Shown here: piece after piece, positions 54,982 to 64,000 of the stretch
How positions within the stretch are numbered: position 1 is the stretch's first letter
Layout of the letters: every line of letters starts with the position of its first letter
Assembly (NCBI RefSeq): GCF_000377345.1
Contig: NZ_KB898037.1
Location: 187,412-251,411, forward strand
From: Thioalkalivibrio sp. ALJ16
Lineage (GTDB): Bacteria; Pseudomonadota; Gammaproteobacteria; Ectothiorhodospirales; Ectothiorhodospiraceae
Length of the DNA: 64,000 bases
Direction: 5' to 3'
The notes under the pieces: model-generated
What the model saw: the letters and a program-made list of their open reading frames with translations, nothing else
Told to the model about the DNA's origin: nothing
The model's database searches: none
Made by a program: the position numbers and the translations under genes

Positions 54982-56487
54982 TTACTGGGTGCGCCAGTGA
55001 TCCAGAGCGCGATAGCTCAGTGCCTCGGTGAGGTGCGCGGTCGTGATCGTCTGCGCGCCTCCGAGGTCCGCGATGGAGCGCGCCACTCGCAACACGCGGT
55101 GGTAGGACCGGGCCGAGAGCCGGAACCGTTCGGCCGCGCGATCAAGCAACTCGCGGTCGCGTGGGCCCAGTGCCGCGTGCTGTTCCAGGTCCTTGCCCTG
55201 AAGCGCGCGGTTCAGGGCCCCCTGGCGCTCCTTCTGCACGTCACGGGCCCGCGCAACGCGGGCCGCCACGGTGGCCGAGTCCTCCGCGGGCGCTGCATCC
55301 GCGGCGAGGTCCGCCGGCGGGATGCGCGGCACCTCGATGGCCAGGTCGATCCGGTCGAGCAGGGGCGCCGACAGGCGTCTGCGGTGCCGGGCGCGTTGTT
55401 CCGGGGTGCATTCGCAGCGCTCCGCCAGGTTGCAGTCGAACCCCTGGGGGCAGGGGTTCATCGCCCCGACGAGCTGGAAGTGTGCCGGAAATTCTGCCTG
55501 GCGCGCGGCCCGTGAAATGTGGATCACCCCGGTTTCCAGCGGCTCGCGCAGTACATCCAGTACGGAGCGGTCGAATTCCGTGAGTTCGTCGAGAAACAGC
55601 ACACCCTGATGGGCCAGCGAGACCTCGCCCGGTCGAGGCGTGCTGCCACCGCCGACCAGGGCGACGCCCGATGCGGTGTGGTGGGGCGAACGGAACGGCC
55701 GCGCGCGCCAGTCGCCACGCAGATGCTGACAGCCGCGGAGGCTGTGGATGGCGGCTGTCGCCAGGGCCTCGTCCTCGTCCATCGGCGGCAGGATGCCGGG
55801 GATGCGGGCGGCCAGCATGGATTTCCCGCTGCCCGGCGGCCCCACCATCAGCAGGTGGTGACCCCCGGCTGCTGCGATCTCCAGGGCCCGCCGCGCCTGG
55901 TGTTGGCCGCGTACGTCCGCGAGGTCCGGGTGCGTCGGCGGCGCTGGCGCCGGCGGCGTGGCCGCGGACAGGGGCTCCCGTCCGGCCAGGGCGGCACATA
56001 CCGTCGCGAGGTGGGCGGCCACACGGATGCGCGCGCGCCCGGCGAGCGCGGCCTCGGCGCCGTCCTCCGGATTCACTACCAGGCTGCGCTCGGCGTCCGC
56101 CGCCGCGAGCCCGGCGGTCAGGGTTCCGCCCACCGGCCGCAACTGTCCGTCCAGCCCCAGCTCGCCGAGGAATTCGTGCTGCGCCAGTGCGGCGGCGGGG
56201 ATCTGCTGGCTGGCCGCGAGGATGCCCAGTGCGATGCCGAGGTCGAAGCGGCCCCCGTCCTTGGGCAGATCGGCGGGGGCCAGGTTGACCGTGATGCGAC
56301 GGCGCGGAAACTCGAACCCGCTGGTCTGGATCGCGGCGCGCACACGGTCACGACTTTCGCGTACCGCGGCCTCGGGCAGCCCGACGATCTGGAAGGCCGG
56401 CAAGCCGTTGGCGAGGTGGGTCTCGATGGTGACCAGCGGGGCCTGGATGCCATCAATGGCGCGCGCGTAGGCAATGGTGACGGGCAT
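54982..56487 (-). CDS. comM: ComM/YifB-family AAA+ Mg-chelatase-like ATPase
   Basis: This 501-residue protein has an N-terminal ChlI-like domain (PVTIAYARAIDGIQAPLVTI, VNLAPADLPKDGGRFDL), Walker A VGPPGSGKS, Walker B GVLFLDELTEFD and a C-terminal Mg-chelatase domain. A four-Cys zinc-like motif follows NPCPQGFDC (CNLAERCEC). ComM acts as a branch-migration helicase in natural transformation. It is followed on the same strand (upstream) by ubiK. Confidence 0.95.
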   Translation of the reverse strand: MPVTIAYARAIDGIQAPLVTIETHLANGLPAFQIVGLPEAAVRESRDRVRAAIQTSGFEFPRRRITVNLAPADLPKDGGRFDLGIALGILAASQQIPAAALAQHEFLGELGLDGQLRPVGGTLTAGLAAADAERSLVVNPEDGAEAALAGRARIRVAAHLATVCAALAGREPLSAATPPAPAPPTHPDLADVRGQHQARRALEIAAAGGHHLLMVGPPGSGKSMLAARIPGILPPMDEDEALATAAIHSLRGCQHLRGDWRARPFRSPHHTASGVALVGGGSTPRPGEVSLAHQGVLFLDELTEFDRSVLDVLREPLETGVIHISRAARQAEFPAHFQLVGAMNPCPQGFDCNLAERCECTPEQRARHRRRLSAPLLDRIDLAIEVPRIPPADLAADAAPAEDSATVAARVARARDVQKERQGALNRALQGKDLEQHAALGPRDRELLDRAAERFRLSARSYHRVLRVARSIADLGGAQTITTAHLTEALSYRALDHWRTQ

Positions 56488-56544
56488 CCGTGCCCCTCCG
56501 TTCGAGCGCCGGGCGTCCGTGCCTGGCGGGTAATTGCAGTGGTG

Positions 56545-56805
56545 TTAGCGTTCGCCGGTCGCGGCGGCCTGGCCTTCCAGCACGGCAATGCGTGCCTCGA
56601 GTTCGGCGAGACGTTCCCGGGTACGTTCCAGCAGCGCCACCTGGACATCGAAATCCTCACGGGTCACCAGATCCATGCGTTCGAATCCGCTCTGGAGCGA
56701 TGACCGCACCTGGCGCTGGATGTCCTCCTGCATGTGCCGGACCGACTCCGGGAGGCTGTCGCTGATCCGGCGGGCAATGTCGTCGAGGTGTTTGGAATCG
56801 ATCAT
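56545..56805 (-). CDS. ubiK: Ubiquinone biosynthesis accessory factor UbiK (YqiC)
   Basis: This 86-residue membrane-fusogenic coiled-coil protein shows MIDSKHLDDIARRISDSLPE at the start, an amphipathic central helix (FERMDLVTREDFDVQVALLE) and a C-terminal coiled coil (RTRERLAELEARIAVLE) that trimerises in the family. It works with UbiJ in the Ubi complex; ubiJ is in the 9.8-10.4 kb cluster. Confidence 0.94.
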   Translation of the reverse strand: MIDSKHLDDIARRISDSLPESVRHMQEDIQRQVRSSLQSGFERMDLVTREDFDVQVALLERTRERLAELEARIAVLEGQAAATGER

Positions 56806-56851
56806 GCTGCAGTCTCCTGGCGCGTGCGTTGTCCAGTCAGTTTAGCGTGTT

Positions 56852-57637
56852 CTACTGCGAGGCCGAGCGACCGCCATCCACCGGGATGACCTGACCCGTG
56901 ATGTAGGGGGCATCCAGCAGCAGAAAGCGCACGGTGCGGGCGATGTCCTGCGGGCTGCCCTCGCGCTTGAGGGCGGTGCGTTCGACCATGGCCTCGTGCG
57001 TCCCGGCGTTCGCCGGGTCTTCCGGAGACAGGATCGCCCCGGGCGCCACGCCGTTGACCCGTACCCCGGGTCCCAGTTCGCGTGCGTAGGCCTGAGTCAG
57101 CGCCCAGAGTCCGGCCTTGGCTGCGGAATAGACCGGATAGCCCTTCAGCGGCCTGAGGGCGTGGATATCGACAATGTTGACGACTGCGCCGTGCGCCCGC
57201 TGCAGGGCCGGGGCGCAGGCCTGGGTGAGAAACGTCGGGGCCTTCAGGTTGGAGCCCAGCAGATCATCCCAGGCGGCGGCGTCGATTGCGCCGACCGGCG
57301 TGGCGTAGAAGGTGGAGGCATTGTTCACCAGAAAGTCCAGCCGCCCCCAGGCTGCCTCCGCTTCCCGCGCCAGGCGATTGATAGCCTCCGGGTCCAGCAG
57401 GTCCGCCTGGAGTGCGCGCGCGCTGTCGGGGCGCTGGCGTTCGAGTTCGTCCACCAGCGCATCCGCGTCGGCCCGCGAGCCACGGTAGTGGATCAGCACC
57501 CGCAGCCCCGCGGCGTGCAGGTCGCGCGCAATCGCGGCGCCGACGCGCCGCGCCGCACCGGTGAGCAGCGCCACCGGCCCTGCCGTATCGTCGTGGTCCA
57601 CGTTGTCGTTTGCCTGGTCGGGCTGTGCCTGCGCCAC
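56852..57637 (-). CDS. Short-chain dehydrogenase, pteridine reductase / FolM-like
   Basis: This 261-residue SDR enzyme has the N-terminal cofactor motif TGAARRVGAAIA, where the RR and missing central Gly are typical of pteridine reductases that prefer NADPH. The catalytic YSAAK (Tyr-x-x-x-Lys) is in KGYPVYSAAKAGLW. The C-terminus has YITGQVIPVDGGRS. It probably reduces dihydromonapterin or dihydrofolate. It is divergent from the MidA-like methyltransferase across 32 bp. Confidence 0.87.
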   Translation of the reverse strand: MAQAQPDQANDNVDHDDTAGPVALLTGAARRVGAAIARDLHAAGLRVLIHYRGSRADADALVDELERQRPDSARALQADLLDPEAINRLAREAEAAWGRLDFLVNNASTFYATPVGAIDAAAWDDLLGSNLKAPTFLTQACAPALQRAHGAVVNIVDIHALRPLKGYPVYSAAKAGLWALTQAYARELGPGVRVNGVAPGAILSPEDPANAGTHEAMVERTALKREGSPQDIARTVRFLLLDAPYITGQVIPVDGGRSASQ

Positions 57638-57669
57638 CTTTGCCTCCGGGTTGATACCATTGCAGCGCC

Positions 57670-58869
57670 ATGATGCCGCCGAAACCTAGCACAAACGTCC
57701 CCGACGATCCGGTCGCCGCCGCGGTGGCCGAGCGTCTGCATGCCTCCCTTGTACAGAGTGTCGCCGCCGCAGGCGGGTTCCTCCCGTTTGTCGACTACAT
57801 GCAGGCGGCGCTGTATGCCCCGGGCCTCGGCTACTACGTAAATGGCGCGCACAAGCTGGGTCACGGTGGCGATTTCGTCACCGCGCCGGAGCTGAGCCCG
57901 TTGTTCGGCGAGACCCTTGCGACCTGGCTCGCACCGGTGCTGCGCGATGATCTGGGCGGGGGTGCGACGCTGCTGGAATTCGGTGCGGGCAGCGGGCGCC
58001 TGGCCGGCGACGTGATCGCCACGCTGCGCGAACTGCGCGTGCCCTGGCAGCGCTACTGGATTGTCGAGGTCAGCCCGGATCTGCGCGCGCGGCAGCAGGC
58101 GCACCTCGAGGCTACCCTTGCCGCCGACGAGTACGCGCGCGTGGCGTGGCTGGATCACCTGCCGCGGGCGCCGCTGCGCGCTGTGGTCCTGGCCAACGAG
58201 GTGCTCGATGCGCTGCCGGTAGAGCTGTTTCGCTGGCGCGAGGGGCGGGTCTGGCAGGTCGGGGTCGGCGTCGGGGCGGACGGGACGCTGACACTGGCCG
58301 AGCGTCCGGCCCCGCCGACCCTGGCGGAGCCGGTGGCCCGGCTGCAGGATGCCCATGGCCCCTGGCCCGAGGGGTATCTGTCCGAATGGCGCCCGGCCCA
58401 GGCGGCCTGGGTCAAGGGCGTCTCCGATTGCCTCCGTCAGGGTGTGGCCGTGATCGTCGACTACGGGTTCCCGCGTAGCGCCTATTACGCGCCGGAACGC
58501 CGCGAGGGCACCCTGGTGGGCTACTACCGTCAGCAGATGATCCTGGATCCGCTGGCCCGCCCCGGCCTGATGGACCTGACCGCGAGCGTGGACTTTACCG
58601 GCGTGGCCGAGGCCGCGACCGCGGTCGGGCTTGAGGTGCTGGCCTATGCTGGCCAGGGCGAGTTCCTGCTTGGGGCCGGGCTGCCGCAGCGTTTCGAGGC
58701 ACGGGTGGGCAGTGGCGAGGACGCGCGGCAGACGCTGCAGGCGGCGCAGGCCGTGCGCATGCTGACCCTGCCGGGCGAGATGGGGGAGCGCTTCCAGGTG
58801 ATGGCCCTGGGGCGCGGCTGCAGCCATTTGCCGCTGGATGGCATTCCCGACCGCCGGGGGCGTCTGTGA
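57670..58869 (+). CDS. MidA-like class I SAM-dependent methyltransferase (DUF185)
   Basis: This 399-residue protein is related to mitochondrial NDUFAF7/MidA, which dimethylates an arginine of complex I. Landmarks are [49 protein letters not shown] (SAM motif I), [13 protein letters not shown] and [17 protein letters not shown]. Whether the bacterial protein acts on complex I is not established. tsaD follows after 70 bp on the same strand. Confidence 0.88.
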   Translation: MMPPKPSTNVPDDPVAAAVAERLHASLVQSVAAAGGFLPFVDYMQAALYAPGLGYYVNGAHKLGHGGDFVTAPELSPLFGETLATWLAPVLRDDLGGGATLLEFGAGSGRLAGDVIATLRELRVPWQRYWIVEVSPDLRARQQAHLEATLAADEYARVAWLDHLPRAPLRAVVLANEVLDALPVELFRWREGRVWQVGVGVGADGTLTLAERPAPPTLAEPVARLQDAHGPWPEGYLSEWRPAQAAWVKGVSDCLRQGVAVIVDYGFPRSAYYAPERREGTLVGYYRQQMILDPLARPGLMDLTASVDFTGVAEAATAVGLEVLAYAGQGEFLLGAGLPQRFEARVGSGEDARQTLQAAQAVRMLTLPGEMGERFQVMALGRGCSHLPLDGIPDRRGRL

Positions 58870-58939
58870 GGGCGCTGCATACCCCGCGCCCCGTCGCGGG
58901 ATCCTTCCCCGTAATCGGTTCCGGGGGCATGCTGACGCC

Positions 58940-59962
58940 ATGAAAGTACTGGGTATCGAGACCTCCTGCGACGAGACGGGCGTGGCCCTGATTGATTCCG
59001 AGCAGGGCCTGCTGGCGCATCGCCTGTACAGCCAGACCGATCTGCATGCGATCTACGGCGGCGTGGTGCCGGAGCTGGCCTCGCGTGACCACATCCGCCG
59101 CCTGTTGCCGCTGGTGCGCGCGGTGCTTGATGCCGCCGGTGTGGACGGGCGCGAGCTGGATGCGGTGGCCTACACCGGCGGCCCGGGCCTGCTGGGGGCG
59201 CTGCTGACCGGTGCCTCCGTCGCGCGCGCGCTTGCCTGGGGCTGGGGCGTCCCGGCACTGGCGGTCCATCATCTGGAGGGGCACCTGCTGGCGCCGTTTC
59301 TGGACGACGCAGGGTTGGAGTTTCCCTTTCTGGTGCTGCAGGTCTCCGGTGGGCATACCCAGTTGATCCACGCGCGGGCGCTGGGGGACTACGAACTGGT
59401 CGGCGAGAGTATCGACGATGCCGCGGGCGAGGCCTTCGACAAGACCGCCAAGCTGCTGGGGCTCGGGTATCCGGGCGGGCCCGCGCTGGCCCGTCTGGCC
59501 GAGCAGGGCGAGTCCGGCGTGCTGCGCCTGCCGCGTCCGATGCTGGACCGCCCCGGGCTGGACATGAGTTTTTCCGGTCTCAAGACGGCGGTGCTCACCG
59601 CGCTGAAGAAGCAGGCCTATCGGCCACAGGATGTCGCCCGCGCCTTCGAGGAGGCGGTGACCGATACCCTGGTGGAAAAGACCCGGCGCGGGCTGGAGCA
59701 CACCGGTGCGCCCACGCTGGTGGTGGCCGGAGGCGTCGCGGCCAATGTGACCCTGCGCGCCGGGCTGCAGGCCATGGGCCGGCGCCAGGGGGTCCCGGTC
59801 TACTTCCCGCGCCCGGAGTTCTGTACCGACAACGGCGCGATGATCGCGCTGGCCGGGCTGCGGCGGCTGCAGGCCGGCGCCCCCGTGGACCGCGGGGCGC
59901 CGGTGGTGGCGGCGCGTGCGCGCTGGCCGCTGGCGGAGCTGGATGCGCCCGTGCCGGCCTGA
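58940..59962 (+). CDS. tsaD: tRNA N6-adenosine threonylcarbamoyltransferase TsaD
   Basis: This is an essential enzyme of t6A37 tRNA modification. The start [20 protein letters not shown] is canonical; the upstream frame extension is rejected. Metal-binding HxxxH is in [12 protein letters not shown]. Other motifs are [29 protein letters not shown] and [13 protein letters not shown]. Length 340 is normal. It is convergent with plsY, a common pairing. Confidence 0.97.
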   Translation: MKVLGIETSCDETGVALIDSEQGLLAHRLYSQTDLHAIYGGVVPELASRDHIRRLLPLVRAVLDAAGVDGRELDAVAYTGGPGLLGALLTGASVARALAWGWGVPALAVHHLEGHLLAPFLDDAGLEFPFLVLQVSGGHTQLIHARALGDYELVGESIDDAAGEAFDKTAKLLGLGYPGGPALARLAEQGESGVLRLPRPMLDRPGLDMSFSGLKTAVLTALKKQAYRPQDVARAFEEAVTDTLVEKTRRGLEHTGAPTLVVAGGVAANVTLRAGLQAMGRRQGVPVYFPRPEFCTDNGAMIALAGLRRLQAGAPVDRGAPVVAARARWPLAELDAPVPA

Positions 59963-60050
59963 GCGTTTCGGCAGGCAGGGGCACACATTTGCACACCTGT
60001 CTGCCGGATAGCCTGTCCGACCCGGGGCGGGCTGTCGGGGTGTGCGACCG

Positions 60051-60695
60051 TCACCTGCGTCTGGCAGGCCCCTGATCGGTGGGGGAGGCGTCTCCGGAAG
60101 GCTTGCTCTTCTGACCGATGCGTGACTCCTCGCCGCGCATCAGACGGCGGATGTTGCCATCGTGGCGAATGAACAGGACCACGCTCATCAGGGCCACGAT
60201 GGCGCTGATCCAGTGATCCATGCCCAGCAGCACCATGTACACCGGGGCCATGCCGGCGGCGACCAGTGCCGCCAGTGACGAGTACCGCCAGATGGCGGCC
60301 ACCAGCAGCCAGGTGAGCAGGACCAGCCCGCCCACCAGCGGGCTGATGGCGAGGATGACCCCGAGGGCGGTGGCCACGCCCTTGCCGCCGCGCAGGCGGT
60401 AGTACACCGGGAAGACATGGCCGAGGAAGGCGGCAAGTCCGATCAGGCCGATGGCCCAGTCGGGAAACAGGTCCAGTTGCAGGGCGATGAACACGGGCAG
60501 CCAGCCCTTGCCGACATCCCCGATCAGCGTGATGATGGCCGCCTTCTTGCCCCCCGAGCGCAGCACGTTGGTGGCGCCGGGATTGCCCGAGCCGGTCGTG
60601 CGCGGGTCCGGCAGGCGCAGCAGCTTGCTGACCAGAATGGCGGTGGAGAGCGATCCCAGCAGATACGCGATGATGATGCCGATTGTAATGCCCAT
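60051..60695 (-). CDS. plsY: Glycerol-3-phosphate acyltransferase PlsY
   Basis: This is a membrane enzyme that acylates glycerol 3-phosphate with acyl-phosphate, the first step of phospholipid synthesis. The 214 residues hold five helices and the three conserved loops: SGNPGATNVLRSGGKK, FPVYYRLRGGKGVAT, and the FIRHDGNIRRLMRGEE segment. The last 30 residues are a polar tail (KPSGDASPTDQGPARRR). It is divergent from bioH across 47 bp. Confidence 0.95.
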   Translation of the reverse strand: MGITIGIIIAYLLGSLSTAILVSKLLRLPDPRTTGSGNPGATNVLRSGGKKAAIITLIGDVGKGWLPVFIALQLDLFPDWAIGLIGLAAFLGHVFPVYYRLRGGKGVATALGVILAISPLVGGLVLLTWLLVAAIWRYSSLAALVAAGMAPVYMVLLGMDHWISAIVALMSVVLFIRHDGNIRRLMRGEESRIGQKSKPSGDASPTDQGPARRR

Positions 60696-60742
60696 GGACG
60701 GTCAGCCTGCCTGCGCGTGTTGGCGAGAGGATTCGGTCGCAC

Positions 60743-61567
60743 ATGATACGCAAGCTGCCGCCGGCCGGTCAGGGTGCTGACGTGACTCGCGCAGGCTCAC
60801 CGGAGCCGGCCCCGACGCTGGTGCTGCTGCATGGCTGGGGGTTCTCCGGCGCCGTGTGGGCGCCACTGCGGGCAGCCCTGCCGCCGTCGGTCCGGGTGCT
60901 CGCTCCGGATCTGCCCGGGCACGGCGCCAGGCGGGGCGGGGCGTGCCTCGCGGACCCGGAAGCGGCGGCCGCGGCGGTGATCGCCGGACTGCCGCAGGGG
61001 GTGGAGTGTCCGGTCTGGGCCGGCTGGTCCCTCGGCGGGCTGGTGGCCCTGGCGGCCGCGCGCCAGTGGGCGGGCCCGCAGGGGCTGATGCTGATCGGTG
61101 CCAGCCCGCGCTTCGTGCAGGCGGACGACTGGCCGGCCGCGCTACCCGTGGCCGAGCTGGACGACTTCCGTCTGGCCCTGGGCGGTGATCGCCGGCGTCT
61201 GGAGCGGCGACTGGCCATGCTCTGCGCGCGTGGCAGCGCCGATGCCGCCACGCTCGCCCGCGATCTGGGCAGCCGGTTGCATACGGCGCCCGCCACGCCG
61301 GAGGGGCTGCGGGCCGGACTGGACCTTTTGGCGACGGCCGATCTGCGCCCCGCCTGGGAGCGGGTGCCGGCCCCGGTGGCGGCCTGGCTGGCGGCCGATG
61401 ACGCGCTGGTGCCGGCGGCGGTCGCGACGCACCTGCGGGCGTTGCGACCCGACAGCTACATCGGCGGCGGGCCGGGTGGCCACGCCGACTGGATCGCCCA
61501 CCCGCAGGCGCTGGCCGACTTTGCCGGTGCATTCCTTAACCAGTGCAGCGCAGGGGAACAGGCATGA
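60743..61567 (+). CDS. bioH: Pimeloyl-ACP methyl ester esterase BioH
   Basis: This 274-residue alpha/beta hydrolase has the oxyanion region LVLLHGWGFSG, nucleophile elbow GWSLGG, catalytic Asp in LAADDALVP and His in GGPGGHADWI. It removes the methyl ester that BioC adds, releasing pimeloyl-ACP for biotin. Its stop overlaps the bioC start by 4 nt (ATGA), which strongly supports the assignment. The first 20 residues are poorly conserved, so a later start is possible. Confidence 0.93.
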   Translation: MIRKLPPAGQGADVTRAGSPEPAPTLVLLHGWGFSGAVWAPLRAALPPSVRVLAPDLPGHGARRGGACLADPEAAAAAVIAGLPQGVECPVWAGWSLGGLVALAAARQWAGPQGLMLIGASPRFVQADDWPAALPVAELDDFRLALGGDRRRLERRLAMLCARGSADAATLARDLGSRLHTAPATPEGLRAGLDLLATADLRPAWERVPAPVAAWLAADDALVPAAVATHLRALRPDSYIGGGPGGHADWIAHPQALADFAGAFLNQCSAGEQA

Positions 61568-62433
61568 GCCGACCCGACAGCTTCGATCTCGACAAGGCGC
61601 GGGTCCGCGAGGCCTTCGCGCGGGCGGCCGCCACCTACGAGGAACACGCCGTCCTCCAGCGCGAGGTGCAGGAGCGCATGCTGGGCCGGCTCGACTGGAT
61701 CCGCCTGCAGCCAGAGCGCATCGTCGATCTTGGCTGCGGCACCGGCGAGGCCCTGGATCACCTGGGCCGGCGCTATCGCGGCGCGCGCCTGGCCGGCGTG
61801 GACTTTGCTCCGGAGATGGTCGCGCGGGCGCGTCGCCGGGGCCGCTGGTTACGCCGCCCGCTGGCAGTCTGTGGCGATCTGGAGGCTTTGCCGCTGGCGG
61901 ACGCCGTGTTCGACCTGGCCGTCTCCAGCTCCGCCCTGCAGTGGTGCAGCGACCTGGACCAGGCCTTTTCCGAGGTCCGTCGCATCCTGCGGCCTGGCGC
62001 CTTGTGGATGTTCACCACCTTCGGCCCGGATACCCTGCGCGAGTTGCGCGCGGCCTTCGCCGCGGTGGACGGTGGCGGTGTGCACGTGAACGCCTTCATC
62101 GACATGCACGACATTGGTGATGCCCTGGTCCGCGCCGGCTTCGCCGACCCGGTGATGGATCAGGAAACCGTGACCCTGACCTATGCGGATCTGACCGGGC
62201 TGATCCGGGATCTGCGCGGCATCGGCGTGCGCAACGCCCTCGTGGGGCGCCCGTCGGGCCTGTTCGGGCCGCGACGCCTGATCGCGGTGGCCGAGGCCTA
62301 CGCTCGCGAATTCGGGCACAACGGGCGCCTGCCGGCGAGCTGGGAGGTGGTGTACGGCCATGCCTGGGTGCCGGACGCGCCGCCGCCGTCGCGGCCGGAG
62401 GGCCGGGTGATCCCGGTGCAGCCGGTTCGTTGA
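61564..62433 (+). CDS. bioC: Malonyl-ACP O-methyltransferase BioC
   Basis: This SAM methyltransferase starts pimeloyl synthesis for biotin. The 289 residues begin with SFDLDKARVREAFARAAATY, followed by SAM motif I (IVDLGCGTGEALDHLG), AVSSSALQWCSDLDQAFSEV and TTFGPDTLRELR, all typical of BioC. Its stop codon lies inside the FNR box at 62430-62443 that precedes ccoN. Confidence 0.95.
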   Translation: MSRPDSFDLDKARVREAFARAAATYEEHAVLQREVQERMLGRLDWIRLQPERIVDLGCGTGEALDHLGRRYRGARLAGVDFAPEMVARARRRGRWLRRPLAVCGDLEALPLADAVFDLAVSSSALQWCSDLDQAFSEVRRILRPGALWMFTTFGPDTLRELRAAFAAVDGGGVHVNAFIDMHDIGDALVRAGFADPVMDQETVTLTYADLTGLIRDLRGIGVRNALVGRPSGLFGPRRLIAVAEAYAREFGHNGRLPASWEVVYGHAWVPDAPPPSRPEGRVIPVQPVR

Positions 62434-62443
62434 TCCAGATCAA
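62430..62443 (+). promoter_or_regulatory. Perfect FNR/ANR box upstream of ccoN
   Basis: TTGATCCAGATCAA matches TTGAT-N4-ATCAA at all ten positions and is embedded in an 18-bp palindrome (CGTTGATC-CA-GATCAACG). It is about 200 bp before the ccoN ATG and overlaps the bioC stop codon. Possible -10 elements are ATGTAT at 62485 (box near -61) or TAAAAG at 62479. FNR control of cbb3 oxidases is well known. Confidence 0.75.
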
Positions 62444-62637
62444 CGATTCCGGCCGTAAAGCCCTCGCTCGGACCCGGGTAAAAGATGTATCCTCCGGCTC
62501 AGGAAAAGTTCCGCCGGCGACGCTCAATATCCGAGTGACACAGGCGGTATTGGTTTTTTGTGGGCCCAGAATGGGGTAGAGTTCACGCCCCCGAACCATC
62601 GGGACATCCGTGTTCCCCGCAGCAAGGTGGAAAAGTC

Positions 62638-64000
62638 ATGTCACAAGCAGCCACTACGGCGGGCGCCGCACCCGCAGCGTCAGTCGCTTCAACCGAGCAG
62701 TACAACTACGCGATCATCAAGCGTTTCGCGATTGCCGCCGTCCTCTGGGGCGTGTTTGGCATGGCCGCGGGGGTCTGGATTGCCTCGCAGCTGGCATTTC
62801 CGTTCCTGAATTTCGACATCGCCCAGATCACCTTTGGCCGCTTCCGGCCGGTGCACACGACGGCGGTGATCTTCGGTTTTGGTGGTAACGCCCTGTTTGC
62901 GACGTCCTATTACGTCGTGCAGCGCACCTGTCAGGCGCGCCTGTTCAGCGACTCTCTGGCCAGCTTCACCTTCTACGGGTGGAACCTGGCACTGATCCTC
63001 GGGGTGCTCAGCTACACCATGGGTATCACCCAGGGCCGCGAGTACGCGGAGTTCAACTGGCAGATCGACATCATCATCCTGGTCGTCTGGGTGGCCTACT
63101 TCGTGGTCTACCTGATGACCCTGCTGCGCCGGACCCAGCCGCACATCTATGTGGCGAACTGGTTCTTCATGGCCTTCATCCTGGCGACCGCCCTGCTGCA
63201 CATCTTCAACAACCTTGAAGTCCCGGTCGGCCTCTTCCACCCGCACTCCTACCCTCTGTTCTCCGGGGTGCAGGATGCGATGCGCCAGTGGTGGTACGGC
63301 CATAACGCGGTGGGCTTCTTCCTGACGGCCGCGTTCCTCGGGATGATGTACTACTTCGTGCCCAAGCAGGCCGGTCGACCGATCTACTCGTACAAGCTGT
63401 CGATCATCCACTTCTGGGCGCTGGTGTTCCTGTACATGTGGGTGGGTGCGCACCACCTGCACTGGACCGCCCTGCCGGACTGGGTCTCCACCCTGGCGGC
63501 GACCTTCTCCATCCTGCTGCTGCTGCCCTCCTGGGGCGGCATGATCAACGGCATCATGACCCTGTCGGGCGCCTGGGATAAGCTGCGTACCGACCCGATC
63601 ATGCTGTTCCTGATCACCGCGCTGGCGTTCTACGGCATGTCGACCTTCGAGGGCCCGATGATGTCCCTGAAGAGCGTAAACGCGCTGTCGCACTACACCG
63701 ACTGGACCGTGGGTCACGTGCACTCCGGTGCCCTCGGCTGGGTGGCGATGATCTCCTTCGGCTCGCTGTATCACCTGATCCCGCGGCTGTGGAACGTGAA
63801 TCTGTACAGCCTGAAGCTGGTGTACGTGCACTTCTTCCTGGCGACCATCGGGATCGTGCTGTACATCACCGCGATGTGGGTGGCCGGTATCGGTCAGGGC
63901 CTGATGCTGCGCGCCTTTGACCAGTACGGGAACCTGGCCTACACCTTCACCGAGTCGGTGGTGTTCCTGCACAAGCCGTACGTGGTACGTGCCATTGGTG
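62638..64000 (+). CDS. ccoN: cbb3-type cytochrome c oxidase subunit I, N-terminal 454 residues (cut by window edge)
   Basis: This is the heme-copper catalytic subunit of the high-affinity cbb3 oxidase. A polar 25-residue leader precedes the first helix. The low-spin heme ligand is in [19 protein letters not shown]. The CuB ligands are in [12 protein letters not shown] and WVGAHHLHW. The heme b3/b ligand pair is in [13 protein letters not shown]. The reading frame is open to the window edge. The ribosome site is GGTGGAAAAG. The subunit is preceded by a perfect FNR box. Confidence 0.95.
   Translation, partial: MSQAATTAGAAPAASVASTEQYNYAIIKRFAIAAVLWGVFGMAAGVWIASQLAFPFLNFDIAQITFGRFRPVHTTAVIFGFGGNALFATSYYVVQRTCQARLFSDSLASFTFYGWNLALILGVLSYTMGITQGREYAEFNWQIDIIILVVWVAYFVVYLMTLLRRTQPHIYVANWFFMAFILATALLHIFNNLEVPVGLFHPHSYPLFSGVQDAMRQWWYGHNAVGFFLTAAFLGMMYYFVPKQAGRPIYSYKLSIIHFWALVFLYMWVGAHHLHWTALPDWVSTLAATFSILLLLPSWGGMINGIMTLSGAWDKLRTDPIMLFLITALAFYGMSTFEGPMMSLKSVNALSHYTDWTVGHVHSGALGWVAMISFGSLYHLIPRLWNVNLYSLKLVYVHFFLATIGIVLYITAMWVAGIGQGLMLRAFDQYGNLAYTFTESVVFLHKPYVVRAIG

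Overview
The window reads as a chromosomal segment of a GC-rich, sulfur-oxidising, respiratory gammaproteobacterium. The best guess is the Ectothiorhodospiraceae, near Thioalkalivibrio; this is inferred from gene content, not from a marker gene. The clues are a quinone-linked cytoplasmic sulfite dehydrogenase (soeABC), a cbb3 oxidase, system II cytochrome c maturation (ResB/CcsA), several c-type cytochromes, ubiquinone genes arranged as in gammaproteobacteria, and the polA/engB neighbourhood. I saw no prophage, CRISPR array, transposase or rRNA. Accessory DNA is limited to small palindromic repeats and one MITE-like inverted-repeat element.

Layout. 1-1305 is the N-terminal part of uvrD. 1455-5672 is sucAB. 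5738-7896 is a diguanylate cyclase coupled to a PhnD-like binding protein. 8137-11578 is a ubiquinone cluster (DUF971, ubiE, ubiJ, ubiB). 11750-14891 carries a PfkB sugar kinase, a soluble diguanylate cyclase and an EEP-family hydrolase. 14929-21403 is a minus-strand cytochrome c maturation block (cytochrome c4, resB, ccsA, dsbA) with an acetolactate synthase at its end. 21567-28733 is the engB-polA interval with a GGDEF-EAL protein, SCO1 and its partner, and an unannotated small-RNA-like locus. 28865-31557 carries LOG, DUF2782, a decayed homoserine-kinase-like protein and a DUF4124 protein. 32027-34560 is ntrBC, preceded by two NtrC-like sites. 34571-34805 is the inverted-repeat element. 34818-39145 carries a dihydroorotate dehydrogenase, trmL, a hydrolase-fold protein and two lipoproteins. 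39259-44872 carries a porin, an exported helical protein with a TonB receptor, and a rhomboid protease. 44927-47187 is a SulP transporter and UspA. 47370-53254 is moaA and soeABC. 53314-54897 holds a 45-residue membrane protein, tRNA-Arg(CCG) and a diheme cytochrome. 54982-62433 is housekeeping: comM, ubiK, a pteridine-reductase-like SDR, midA-like, tsaD, plsY, bioH and bioC. 62638 to the edge is ccoN.

The main theme is respiration. MoaA makes the cofactor for SoeA, SoeABC feeds electrons to quinone, the Ubi proteins make quinone, ResB/CcsA/DsbA mature cytochromes, and SCO1 and ccoN serve the copper oxidase. FNR-type boxes precede ccoN and the small membrane protein.

The most interesting unannotated item is at about 24688-24803 on the minus strand. 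It has three stem-loops with CUCCC-type loops, ends in an intrinsic terminator with seven U residues, and has a perfect TGTGA-N6-TCACA palindrome upstream. It lies in the polA-engB interval, the position held by Spot 42, ErsA and, as I recall, sX13 in other gammaproteobacteria.
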